Below are positions 23,440 to 35,742 of a stretch of DNA of 64,000 nucleotides, in pieces. Position 1 is the stretch's first letter. The number at the start of each line of letters is the position of its first letter. The position numbers and the translations under genes were made by a program. The stretch is from Synaphobranchus kaupii (Eukaryota; Chordata; Actinopteri; Anguilliformes; Synaphobranchidae). The DNA lies in the NCBI GenBank assembly GCA_029718625.1, contig CM056376.1, positions 26,460,813-26,524,812 on the forward strand. The letters are read 5' to 3'. The notes under the pieces are model-generated. The model saw only the letters and a program-made list of their open reading frames with translations, did no database searches and was not told the origin of the DNA.

Positions 23440-26400
23440 ATTTCCCCCTTCCCTTCTCTGTATTGTCCCCTCTCTTCATACTGTTCTATTGTGTGCATAA
23501 CCCTTTTTACATATTACATATTCATTTTTTGGATACACTGTAATATATATAGCTAATATAAGCAATACTTACTGGGTAAAACAAATGACTCAATCAATCC
23601 CGTCCACAATATGGTACAATGTATAAGACTATAATTAGGCATGCACGCTCAAAATTAAAGGATTGTGAATTCATTAACGTGATTAAAGGCAGATGCTATT
23701 TTTAATCCAGGAAGCATACTTCCCTGAGACAAATTCACAAACTGAAAAATACAACTTGGTAAATCACATCTCTGCTCGCCCCTTTCAAAAGGGTACAGAT
23801 ATGTTATTTGCTAATACAATGCAAATTCAAAGGGCAACACTTACAGTACCTGAAGCTGATGGACGTCCTAATTACTAATTGTACTAAAGGTACTGCAGAT
23901 TGCACAGCTCCAAATCACCCAGGCATACTGACTCACATGAATTTCCCCAAAATAAACACCAATAAACAAGATGTAATATAATTATATTTGTACACTGATT
24001 GTGCCCGTTAAAAAAATACTTACAGTAACTTCAGATCTTGCACAGAAAAAAATCACTGAGAATCACTGAGCAACTCTATCATTACATTTTACACTGATAA
24101 GAGTACCTTTTATCCAGCATTAACACTGAACATCGTACAGTATGAAAAATTATATTAATGAAGTCTGTGGGGTTAATGTCTCTGTGAGGCCTTTAAGTCA
24201 ATATGCACACACTACACACCCTCCTTGGTAACATCCCAATGCAACTCTGCATACACAATTCATTCAATTCATTCTTCCATGTATAATAATATACATATAT
24301 GAACATATTCAATTAGGGCTGTACCGATTAGCATATTAATCAGTCTCATTAATCTAACTAATGCTTTGATCCCACAACTCATTTTAGATAAAAAATGTGC
24401 TTGTATATCCTTGCTTTGGGAAACAACTAATATGATTGTGAGGGGTGCACATTTTCAAATGGACGAAAGGGCAATAATCAAGAACTACGTCAAACAGTGA
24501 AACAGAATAAATTCTTCTCTAAAATCCCACAGATAAAAACAGACTCAACTACTGAAATTCGGATATGAACTCGATGACACTGATATGCTGAAAATTCAAT
24601 TTACTGCATGGCGATCAGGCTGAGGCAGAAACACTTTGAATTGTGTGATAAGACCAGGCAGTTAACAAATGAAAGAAAGATCTGTCATCACAAATTCATT
24701 AGGAACACATACCCAGGAGAAAATAAATATGACTCCTTTAAAATGTTTCACCCTAATCTATAAAAAACATAAAACAGACACTGAATATTTCTTTAACAAT
24801 AAGAATTATTAACAATACACTACCACTTCACTTATATCAGATCCTAAAATTAGGTACAAAGCACGAGCAACATGGTTATACTAAATAACCTGCTAATTAG
24901 TCCACCCAATATCATACGGGCTTTATGAAAGGGGGTTATTAATAAGACAATATGTGCCAATGTTACAATGTAATTAATCTTTCAAGTAAATAATGGCATT
25001 CCTATGGCCACAACCACTGGTGCAGAAAATGCTTTGGACTGAGTAAGCCGGGCCTTCCTTTTCTCAGACTTGGAACATTTTGGAGCTGACAAATCATTTA
25101 TCAAACGGATTAAGATCTTGCCCAATCCCCCTTTCTGCCTCAGTCAACGGTAATGGTCATATATCACTTGTATTATAATGTTTTTAGAGGTAACATAGGG
25201 ATACGATTGCGCCCAACTTTCTCTGCCCTATTTACAGAGCCCATGGCCACCTTAATCTGTCAAGTACGACATACAGTATGTTAAATTACACGCTTGTTCT
25301 ATATGCCAGGATATTCTGAACTTCTCTTTGTGCCGCGCCCCCAGTAGCACACAGCTGACTAGAATTAGAAGTTTTTCGGCTGAAAAAATGTTCAAAAAGG
25401 ACTCAACTGCATAGCCTCAAGTCATTTACATGCCCCATGCACACTAAATCCAAGGATAAGGATTTCACCGAATTAACGTCATGTCCAAAACATTAGCTTT
25501 AGCCATTCAAAAACGATAGCCAAGGACCCCGTGGCTGCGGCTGGTTTATAGAGCTCCATGTCACTTTGAACAGCTACTGTAAAAATAATATTGTGTTTCT
25601 GCGGCCTCATTCTACTCTCTCTCCCAGTGGCTGTAAAACTCCCGACATATGAATTACCTCAATTTTACGTGAAGCACAAAAAAGCAAAGAATAAAAACTA
25701 ACAGCACTTTGAGAGCACAAAGACCAGATTTTCACAATGGCTTCATTGCTTTATTACAGCACAATGAAACTCATGAAGCCAAGTCAATAGCCATTTATGG
25801 CTAAACATGAGACATGGAGATTGCAGGGATCTCTTAAACAAAGGCTAACTGTTTCTAGCAGACGGCCTTTAAAAGGCAACTGATTCAATAGCGCAGTCAT
25901 TTCCAAACAATCAGAGCTCAGTGGACGTCTATGAAATCATCAACTGGAAAATATAAGTCTCACTCCAATCTGGGAAAATCCGGACCCCTGAAGCATCACT
26001 AACTGGCATGCCCTTTATGGAAAATAAATTAATTCCAAATTTTTATAAATGAACCACGAACATAACCTTTAATCATTAAGAGCATCACATGAAAGTAGAT
26101 AAACTCTACTTCTCTCCACCCCTATAACGTAAACGGTATACGGGATTTAAATTAATTTCAGCCTCCACTGCCTCCACTGAATACCTTGCCAATATATACA
26201 GCGTCTAATCATCTTTTGACTGAAAACTACTGTGTTTCAGTAAATAAATGTCAAATGATCAAATGACACTGTCCCTAGGAAATAAAAAAGATATGTAATG
26301 ATACTCTCACAAGGTTAAGTAGTCCCAACGTTACACCCATCCAATACAAGCTATCATGTCAGGTTCACTAAATCAAACAACCCACTATTCCCAGTGGGAC

Positions 26401-26598
26401 TATTGCCAGATCCAAATGTATGCACAGACTACACTAAAGATAGCACAAACTATTATCAAAAACGCCCTCTAGCTCTGCCCCAGAGTTTGGTGATTCTGGG
26501 GGGAAAATGTATTGAAAAATGTAAACATATACAGCGATACAGCCTCCCTTTTAACTTCCTCTCTCTGCCATCAAGAGTATTTTTAGGCTATACTGTAC

Positions 26599-26776
26599 AC
26601 ACACTCTTAGAAAAAAAGATTCTGAAAGGGTTCTCTGGCTTGTCTTCATAGGGGAGCCCTTTTTAGTTCTGTATGGAACCTTCTATGGTGTGAAAAGTGT
26701 GAAAGCTCCCAGATTGAACCATTTTGCCTGACAAATAACCCTTGTACTAGATAGGGTTCCTCTATGGAGAATTATA
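26599..26776. mobile_element. Half of a palindromic fish MITE
   Basis: Begins ACACTCTTAGAAAAAAAG and continues with GGGTTCTCTGGC, GGGGAGCCCTTTTTAG and GGTTCCTCTATGGAG. I recall this as one arm of a very common teleost palindromic element. The second arm and its terminus are missing or unrecognisable. Confidence 0.5.
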
Positions 26777-27508
26777 AGCATTCACATGTAAATCCTGAGT
26801 ATTCAGTGTAATTTACTCCTTTTTGTGTCTAATCTCATTTTGCAGTTTCCTTATTATTATTTTAAAGAATACAGTCTAGCCTTACATCAGTCTACTTGTT
26901 GTATTGCATCAGCAATTTTTGCCATGCAGTATTTTCTGAAATCTGTCCTTTATATTATTCAGTATATAGTATGACCTACTGTAATAAAACACTACTATAT
27001 CTGTTTATTTTTATTACACAAATGTAGCTTTGATTATGATAATAAGAATACAGATAGCACAGCTTTTAAGTATGTTTAAGAAACTATAATAGTTGGTGGT
27101 TTAATCTACTATTTGAGAAGGCATGACATGCAATATTTCATTATTTGAATATTCAACAGTGTAACCATTGATTGATTACTTGTCAAGAATCAAGATCAGA
27201 TCAGATTGTGAAGAAAAGCTTAACCGACAAGCAATTGATAAAAAAAAACGTTATTCTTTATGATTAATATTCATGTTGGAGCCATAAAAACAGATATTCA
27301 TTTTCCACCCTCCAAATAATTGTAGAATGCACAACACTTTTTTTCAGAGAATCACAGCTTTCAATGAAATGCAGATTTGTATAGTACTTTGGGAAAAACA
27401 GGGACAGACTGCTTGAATATTTTATCTTTTTTAATTCATTTAAATGCACATTATTTAGAGCTTTCACTGCACCAATACAGTTACTACAGTACAATTACAT
27501 TTGGATTA

Positions 27509-27546
27509 CAAGGCATTTAGCAGGCGCTATTATCCAGAGCGATTTA
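27509..27546 (-). repeat. L2-type 3' tail fragment
   Basis: The minus strand reads TCGCTCTGGATAATAGCGCC, then TGCTAAATGCC. It is an isolated retroelement tail. Confidence 0.65.
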
Positions 27547-28608
27547 GGTAGTTTACATTCTTTTCACACACAGCCCACAGTAACATATAGGCTTCTTGCT
27601 GTAATAAAAAGGGTCATTATTGTTGCCACAGCACACTAAGGCTTAAGTTCAGTCAACATTAGTCCATAACTTTGACACACAATTTGCGGTGAGTTCTCTC
27701 GCAAACACATTTTGGCAGATCCAACGATCGCCGCAATCAATGAAGCAAATTGTGAACAAGAGTAACACTTTCCTTTGTACGTTGAGTTGATTGGATGCAG
27801 ACTATGACAAAATTCTACGTGAATGACAGAGATTAGTAGAGAATGCTAAGGGAATACCTGAAGCAACATTAACCACCACCGGGGTGCTGTAGACCTCCAT
27901 CAAGACATCCTATTTGAGACAACCCACTGACCGAGTGCATTTTGAAATGTTCCCTATGGGTTGCTAAAATAAAAAAGATTTTTATAAAATCATGGCCAGT
28001 ATTAGGCTGCAGCAGCTTCATAGCTTCATGGCAAACCCTACAGTCACATTTAAACAGAGCAGAAGCATTAGGGACATGCTAAATCACCCGTTGCCTACAG
28101 GGGAGGTGTGTTTACATTATATATAGGTTTTTCATATATGTAAATGAAATGAAAAAACCTATATCGAATATATATCCATATACCCACTATATAGTGAACC
28201 AGCTGAAGCGAGTCGTCGGGATGATGTATCGACTGCTACATATTCATTGTACTCTATTATTATGATGGATTTATGAAATAGTGGGAGACGCTAGAGTAGA
28301 ATAACCCGCGTGCAGTCTGTTTTTTTCCCCTCATACACTGACATGTGAGAGTCTGTTGCCATATTCTGCTATGCGGCTGGCAAGTTGCGATACGTTGTCA
28401 ATTATGCGCTTCCCGCTCTATCCTCCTGCAAGAGTGACGTGAGACTTTACCTGAAGGAAGTCTGAACTGACAGAATGCAGTGCGGACAGATGGCATTACT
28501 GTTTTATGTGCATTGTTTTATGCTTGAGTGTTGAGTTGACCAATTGAAATGAAATCTTACCTCAGGTAATAAAAGTATTGCTTTTACTTTTACTACTATT
28601 TGGAGAAA

Positions 28609-28622
28609 CCCCCCCCCCCCCC
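28609..28622 (+). repeat. poly-C run
   Basis: Homopolymer C, followed by a further C-rich stretch. Confidence 0.85.
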
Positions 28623-29390
28623 CACTCGCCCCCCCTCACACACTCTCAAATGTCACTTTGAAAAATGAGCTAAACAGTAATATATATGTAGTGCTTTGCA
28701 TGCAAAACTGGATGCTCCTGGCAAATGAGCCAAATATTTGGTATAGTTCTCAGCAAGATATTCATTTGTGCAAATGGAAAAATGTAGCATTGATGCTGTT
28801 AGAGTTTTTTATATTCAAGAACTGGGGATATTTTCTTTTTTAAATGTTTCCTTACATTGATGCATCCTCATGCTGGTTCAGATTGAGGTAAGCAAAATTT
28901 TAAAATGTCCCTGGGAGCCCACACTTGTTTATGGAGACATAAAATACGTTGTTTATCTGGAATACCAGCGGAGCGTGTTATTGCCGGGATACAAACTGTC
29001 CCAATCATACAGGATATAAATAATTTGAATAATATGAGTGTCAGATACAGAGGCGCGGCAACACTAACATAAAATCAACCGGCGAAGAAAGATCTGTACT
29101 GTAGGACCCAAATCCTGCTCTGTACAGTACGGCACTTTCCGTTTAGGATTTCTACACTGTTGTCACGGTGACAGTAATTCCACTAAATCCCCTTTCCATA
29201 AGCACTTTGGTTCTGCTTTATTATTAATTAGTCTTTCTCATTTAACTTTCCCCTTTTCGGTAAATGTGCAGACAAGTACAGATTTGGAAAGAGGACAAAG
29301 CATTTTTGGATGAAGTGAATCCATTGTGAGCTCACAAAGGCAGAAGAACATCTCATCTCTTGCTGTCAGATTTTTCTTCTCTTTTCTTCT

Positions 29391-29392
29391 TC

Positions 29393-29427
<35 letters not shown>
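29391..29427 (+). repeat. (CT)n tract
   Basis: CTCTCT simple sequence, the source of a spurious arginine/glutamate-rich minus-strand frame. Confidence 0.9.
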
Positions 29428-29724
29428 CCCCAAGTCGACATAAACGCCATTGTTGCTGCCCTAGTGGCTTTTCAGTGGCTACATATGTGACATGCTGCCC
29501 CACCCCCCAAGTCTAAATATAAAATCTGATTAATAATTGTTCTGTATGTCCTTTGACTTTAATTCCATGATATCTGCGAGGCTTAACAAGGCACTCTCCA
29601 TCAGTTGATCTTTGATGGTTTCACTGAGTGTGCCTGTTTGTTTTGGACTCCACTGTTTTCAGCAGAGTACCCAATTTACTTAAAACTGCTGGGAGCACAG
29701 CAGGGAACTGCTGTTGTGTGTCTC

Positions 29725-29847
<123 letters not shown>

Positions 29848-29892
29848 GTCTACCTATCCAACTGGGGAACATGGTATCATTACACATCCACG

Positions 29893-29940
29893 AAGAGGGG
29901 ACCTAGAAACCAAGAGGGGACAATTTCTAGGTCCCCTCTT
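29893..29940. repeat. 17-bp stem hairpin
   Basis: AAGAGGGGACCTAGAAA (29893-29909) is exactly complementary to TTTCTAGGTCCCCTCTT (29924-29940) across a 14-base loop that repeats AAGAGGGGAC. The same hairpin recurs at 30343-30390. Confidence 0.9.
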
Positions 29941-30086
29941 GGCAGATGCTTTAAATCATGTTAAAATGATGAGTAAAACCCCCCCCCCCATTGAAGTTTT
30001 ACGAAAATGGCCAAGAGGGGACCTAATGTATGTTAAGTGTGTAACTTCAGTACTCAATACAGCCCCTGTAGGCTGGACAGGGGTAT

Positions 30087-30246
30087 CCATGATATCTGCG
30101 AGGCTTAACAAGGCACTCTCCATCAGTTGATCTTTGATGGTTTCACTGAGTGTGCCTGTTTGTTTTGGACTCCACTGTTTTCAGCAGAGTACCCAATTTA
30201 CTTAAAACTGCTGGGAGCACAGCAGGGAACTGCTGTTGTGTGTCTC

Positions 30247-30297
<51 letters not shown>

Positions 30298-30525
30298 GTC
30301 TACCTATCCAACTGGGGAACATGGTATCATTACACATCCACGAAGAGGGGACCTAGAAACCAAGAGGGGACAATTTCTAGGTCCCCTCTTGGCAGATGCT
30401 TTAAATCATGTTAAAATGATGAGTAAACCCCCCCCCCATTGAAGTTTTACGAAAATGGCCAAGAGGGGACCTAATGTATGTTAAGTGTGTAACTTCAGTA
30501 CTCAATACAGCCCCTGTAGGCTGGA
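30087..30525 (+). repeat. Tandem duplication, copy 2
   Basis: Same sequence as 29565-30077 with a shorter TG array and one C fewer in the poly-C run. It could be real or an assembly split of one locus. Confidence 0.95.
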
Positions 30526-31259
30526 GATGGAATTTCAGTCAGACACTAACACACGTCGTTTTGACACTCCTCCTTTGTTGTTAATGGCTCTGAGTCCCAG
30601 GCAGGTTGTCAGACTACATGGGAGCCATCTGACCGAGGAACCACTGAATACATCTGTCTCTTCAAATGTTAAGATTTTAATACTAAAAATACCACCCCTC
30701 AAAATGTATATCGTAAAACTTTGACTTACCTGCTGTTTAGTAAAAGTACTAACAATTATACACATAAAATATTCACAATTAAACTAAGGCAATGCACAAA
30801 AAAGCTAAGGTAATTTCTTATCTTGTTAAATTATGAACACTGCTGCAGATTTTGCAGTACAATTATTTACAAGAAAATGAAACCAAAAATTGGGTTATAA
30901 GCACATAAATAAATCAACAGATAATCATCAGAAAGTAATAAAAAATTAGATTTATTTCCACCTTGTATGGTTTGATTGAATAATTTGACTTTGTACAAAT
31001 TCAAGTTTAACCAGGTTGTTTTTGGCTTCTGATTGCTCTCAGGAGCAATAAATAAATGAATGGTGTCACTGCCAAGTCACAACAGTCATCTGGAAAATTT
31101 AAAAGCAGGGCCGTGCAGTGACCTTTTGAGAGGCAGGTGCTCAAAGTGAGAATTTTTTAAAAACAGCACTTAAATGCTCATTTCTAGTGCCTTTTGAGAA
31201 CAGTATTTATTAATCTGCTGTTAAAAAAGATATAAACAAAAGCACTCCAAACTGTGTAG

Positions 31260-31480
31260 GGCGGCAGTGTAGTATAATGGTTAAGGAACTGGACTTGTAA
31301 CCGAAAGGTTGTAGATTCGATTCCCAGGTAGGACACTGCCGTTGTACCCTTGAGCAAGGCACTTAACCTGAATTGCTTCAGTATATATCCAGCTGTGTGA
31401 ATGGATAAAATGTAATAAGAAGTTGTGTAAGTCACTCTGGATAAGAGCGTCTGCTAAATGCCTGTAATGTAATGTAATGT
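31260..31480 (+). repeat. tRNA-derived SINE, near full length
   Basis: The head is GCGGCAGTGTAGTATAATGG with the A box at 31270-31286. A B box GATTCGATTCC lies at 31314-31324. The body has CCCTTGAGCAAGGCACTTAA and the tail is TCTGGATAAGAGCGTCTGC with TGTAA repeats at about 31463-31480. It is oriented antisense to galnt9. The tRNA-like head should not be called a tRNA gene. Confidence 0.9.
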
Positions 31481-32111
31481 TCTCCAACGAACTGAGATTC
31501 AGCAATAGTGCTAATCCTGGGAGCATATATTGAGTAATGGTGGCACACAAGGAAGAGTCGAGTGTAACTACTCCGAGCTCCACGCATGATTAAAACCAAA
31601 TTTCTAAATTCTAGTTTCATATGGAGTCAGATAATTACGAGTAAAACCATAGTAACTGCTACGCTTACTTGTTGTGATCATAGATATATTCGATGTGTTG
31701 TTCAGCTCCTTTGTGAATGTTCTAATGCTCCCATTAGAATATTGACATTTGAACGACAAATCGGATATATCCGTGATGACAACATGGCCCCGTTTGCGAA
31801 CGGAAAATAATAAGAATTTTACTGATCCGTTTCAGGCCTGTCTTAAGCGGGATATGGAGCAGCGCATTCATATCTGACTCGTGGCGACGGACCCAGTATA
31901 TTCTTAAATGTAATTGTGCTCTGTTCATGAACGGATGATACATAACTAACATCTTTTGTTTACATCACAACAGCAGAGGAATAACACGTTGCCCTTCCCC
32001 TCCAGCTATTCCCTCATTGGTCTAGCTGTGCGGGTTTCACAATCACATGCTGTATTATTAGATATTATTCTGTTTTTATTTAAATACTTCAGCTACAAAC
32101 TAAAAAAACCA

Positions 32112-32661
32112 TCATATATAGTGGGGATGGAAAGTATTCGGACAGTGAAACCATTTTTGTTGTTTTGGCTCTGTACTCCAGAACATTGGATATGAAATGG
32201 AACAGTGACCATGAGGTTAAAGCTTTCAGCTTTAGTTTGAGGGTTCTTACATCCATATTGGGTGAACCGTGTAGCAATTGTAACCCTTTTTGTACACAGG
32301 CCCTCCCATTTTATGGAACGTTCAAATGCAGAGAGGTTATAGTATCGCTTGTAAGAGTATCAGAAAATAAGATATCAAGAGTCTTTTGATGTTGTTGGGT
32401 CACAGACATCAAAAAGTCATGGTATGCAAAGGATATGCAACCAAATATATATGATGACTTTATTTAAGTTTATGTTAACTTGTCCAATTACTTTTCGTCC
32501 CCTAAAATGGGGGGGGGGGGGGGGGGGGGGGGGGGTATGTATAAAAAGGACAACAATTGCTACACAGTTCACCCGATATGGATGTAAAAACACTCAAATT
32601 AAAGCTGAAAGGCTGCACTTTAACCTCATAGTCACTGTTCCATTTCAACTCCTGCACAACC
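32112..32661. mobile_element. Fold-back DNA element, about 550 bp
   Basis: The arm at 32190-32298 (ATGAAATGGAACAGTGACCA ... GGTGAACCGTGTAGCAATTG) is repeated in reverse complement at 32534-32650. The left end begins GTGGGGATGGAAAGTATTCG, similar to a non-autonomous Tc1/mariner-like fish repeat I recall. The centre holds a run of about 25 G at 32511-32535. The long arms would form a large hairpin. Confidence 0.65.
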
Positions 32662-32663
32662 AT

Positions 32664-32823
32664 ACACTCACATATACACACATGCATACATGCACAATTT
32701 CACATACATCCACACACAAAAATACTCATACTACTCACATACCTGCATACGCACATATCACCACATATACACACACACTCTCACACACAAAAATACACTC
32801 ACTCACATATATGTGCACACAGT
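32664..32823 (+). repeat. CA-rich simple sequence
   Basis: Degenerate CACA/CATACA-rich tract with no coding value. Confidence 0.8.
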
Positions 32824-33151
32824 AACAACACATGCTATAACCTCTTAAGCATAACTCGGAGCTTGGAGCATAACTCCAACAGCAACTTTGATCTGTTAAA
32901 TCCCACTTAAGCCCAACACTAACCCTAATCTCTTAGGGCTGATAAATTCTTACTGCTCTCTGACTCAGAGAACATTGGGAAGGAAGAGGAACCAAAAGCA
33001 TGGGGCGTCCTTCAAAGATGGTACGTGTGTGTGCGTGCGTGCGTGTGTGTCCGTGCTTGCACTTAACTGCAAGCCTGTTAATTCCGCCCCATCTGTCCTC
33101 ATTATTTGATGTGTGTAGTGTATAAGTACCTGTGCAATTACACTAATGGAG

Positions 33152-33168
33152 CCCCCCCCCCCCCCCCC
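33152..33168 (+). repeat. 17-C run next to galnt9 exon 2 donor
   Basis: Seen as a 17-G run on the coding strand, beginning about 14 bases downstream of the exon 2 5' splice site. Confidence 0.9.
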
Positions 33169-33181
33169 GGTGTACACCTAC

Positions 33182-33362
33182 TTTTTGGGCCTGTAGTCTG
33201 GGATGGACCTGTCCAGTGAGATGCGGTCGCTGAGCTGGGCGTTGTAGCCGTACTCCTCATACTTTCCCTCCATCTCGTGGCTGTCGTCCCGCAGGGTGGC
33301 GGCTATGCCCCCCTGTCCCAGCCCCCCGGGCCCCTCCACCAGGCCCATGGGCTTAGCCAGAC
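33182..33362 (-). CDS. galnt9: galnt9 coding exon 2 (stem to catalytic boundary)
   Basis: This 181-base exon encodes residues 82-140, flanked by split codons 81 (Gly) and 141 (Lys). It contains LVEGPGGLGQGGIAATLRDD and then KYEEYGYNAQLSDRISLDRS, both typical of the GALNT9 subgroup and nearly identical to human GALNT9. The segment links the lumenal stem to the catalytic domain. The acceptor is a good pyrimidine tract ending TTTTTACCCAG|GT. The donor is AAAAA|GTAGGT, with codon 141 completed by the first G of exon 3. A run of 17 G on the coding strand starts about 14 bases after the donor. Phase continuity on both sides and high identity make this exon secure. Confidence 0.93.
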
Positions 33363-34902
33363 CTGGGTAAAAATGGGAACAGAGGAGGGACATTAGGCCT
33401 GGCTGGTACGTTCTCTAAGCAAGGAACTCAAACACCAACGCAGATTCGGGACATACGCAAGCTCTTTGCGTACATACCATACGTTTACCGTCTTCTTTTA
33501 GCCCTGTCCAATAGTTGGCAGCCTAGGCTAATTAGGTTGGTGCGATTAACCTTACTTGTACGCCAGAAATGATTACTTCTTTGTGTGTAGTTTTTACACT
33601 TAGCGTCTCTTAACGGAAACGCATGGTATTGCACCACACGTTTGCGTTGTGTTACAAAATTTGGACTGCACATTTTGCTACGCAAGAACGCGATTAACGC
33701 CTCCAGCCTTTCTCTTTGCACCGTTGCGTGTTTTCCTTGTGTGGAGTATGCGTTTGTTGCATGTAGAGAAGCCTATGTAACAGGCCTTAGCCCACTGCGC
33801 ATGAGGGTGGGGGGCTAATAAGCTGGAAAGTGCATCTGTCCGGACACCGTATCCAAACAGAGCTGTGGAGAATGTGGGTTTTTTACATTAAATATCTATG
33901 CCTTTGGTATATTCCTCTTTTATTCACTATCAGAAATAAAGGTACAGTGGAGGTACATTTTTGTTCTTTAACCTCTTAATGCCAAACGCCCCCTAGCGGT
34001 CACGCCGGCGTGACAGAAATTATTACATTATACATTTCATTAATTTAATAATATATAATAAACTGCTCACCTCAATATTTTGATTAAATATCCTTAAGAT
34101 ATATCCATTCCTTCTGGGAAAGTGGTTTTTAAGCCCAAAACGTCGGGATAAAACTTCGTAAATAACGTTGGAAACTCGGACCTAATTCTCAAACATATAT
34201 TGCAGCTTGATGTCACACCATAAACAATGTGCTGGTAAACTGTTCTGCTTAATTGTATTTCAGAAAACTTTGGTTTGAAAAATCATTATACCTTTAGGCT
34301 TCAAGAAAAAATACTTTAAAACTTTCATACGGCTGTACATTATTTTTTTCCAATTTTAAACCGACTTGTGCTTTTTTGCACTTGATTACGACTCGTTCGG
34401 CTGTGTTCACTTTGGCGTTGTGAAACTCAGCCAGTTTCTGGAGTACCAATCCCACGGCTTAGTATATGTTAGCCAGAGTAGTTTTTGAACATGCTTGCAG
34501 AGATTTATGCAAAACCGTCGTCAATTGGGTGTATTTCTTTGACTGATAGCACAATAGGCCTATCTGAAGTGGGAAAAACCGTCTTCCACCCGCCTCCACT
34601 CTGAGTATTATTTGCTTTCCATTGGGTTTTAAAACTGTCTGTCAAATATTCCAGCGAAAAGCCAAGACTCTTATCTTTCACAGGAGCCCTCAATCAACAC
34701 AAAGCAGTCGTAAAAAAAGGAAATCGAGCCGTGCGTATGAGGAAGTGGCGATCCACGCGTAATTATCGAACCAAAATGGCGCAGTGTTTTTACCTTGTAG
34801 CGTAGCTCGCTACATTCCGTTTAGCAAAGCACAATTAATTAGGTAAGGCCCGCAGTTACATTTTTTACTTTAGAGTATTTTTGATACAGTTTTTGTGTAG
34901 TT

Positions 34903-35042
34903 ATGTCGAGATTTTTGAGGCGTTTATCCGTGCACCAAGTGCTAGACGAACTGGATAAGCCAGAAGATGTTTTTGCCGAGGGAGACTCATCCTGTCTCAG
35001 TGACGCTGAATCCACTGATGACCGAGATGATGTTGCTGACAT
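34903..35042 (+). pseudogene. First coding exon of piggyBac-like transposase relic
   Basis: An open 46-codon exon beginning MSRFLRRLSVHQVLDELDKP and becoming acidic (DAESTDDRDD), then a split Met codon at the donor AT|GTAAGT. Basic-then-acidic N-termini of this kind occur in piggyBac-derived proteins (PGBD). Relic A has the same donor context and phase (GACAT|GTAAGT). No DDD catalytic core or C-terminal cysteine-rich domain can be found in the element, so I call it a remnant. Whether the exon is still transcribed or spliced is unknown. Confidence 0.45.
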
Positions 35043-35616
35043 GTAAGTTGTTTTATCATACTAACAGTGTTATGCTATAAACGCATTGAATTTCGCCATG
35101 GCAGGTAACGTCGTTAGGGCTGGTGGTATTACCGATTTTTCGATATACCAGTGTGAATTCACGCAATGCCATGCGGGTTTGTAATTACATTGTCAACTGT
35201 ATTTTATTGTTTTTCATACAATTAATATTACAAATTGCACATTCCAACGGTATGATAAATAATTTATGAAGTAAACTTAGGGTGTATTGTCTGTGTTGAC
35301 AAACTCGCACGTGTTACGTGGCGTTGCCAACAACACAGATGTTTGGTGCATCGAAGGAAATTTAGCTGCAATGCGTGAATCCCTGTGTTTCTTCTGTGAA
35401 GCTAACTAACCTTATATACTTATGCATAAAATCGGTCCCTCTCAGCTAAATTAATATAGATAGTATTGCCTTTACAGTGGCAAGCTAGCAAGCATCCCTG
35501 TGTTTTCCTGTCTGTTTATTATAGTTTATACGAGTATTAGGAATGGAAGTGTGGTGTTGCTGATTTGCCCACAGCTTACTGTGAACTACAGTCGACGTTC
35601 ATTGCTAGGGATAGCT

Positions 35617-35742
35617 GCTACATTATGCGAAGGATGTGCTTTGCCTTGTCTGTTCTGTAGTGATCTTGATGTCTCTGTGCGCACTTACTGTACGTCGCTT
35701 TGGATAAAAGCGTCTGCTAAATAAATGTAATGTAATGTAATG
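35617..35742 (+). repeat. L2-tailed short retroelement fragment
   Basis: GCTACATTATGCGAAGGATG ... GTCGCTTTGGATAAAAGCGT followed by TGTAA repeats. It is the reverse complement family member of 4638-4770 and is inserted within relic B. Confidence 0.8.

Noticed and set aside
31260..31330. Possible tRNA gene
   Set aside because: The A and B boxes belong to a SINE head followed by a SINE body and L2-type tail.
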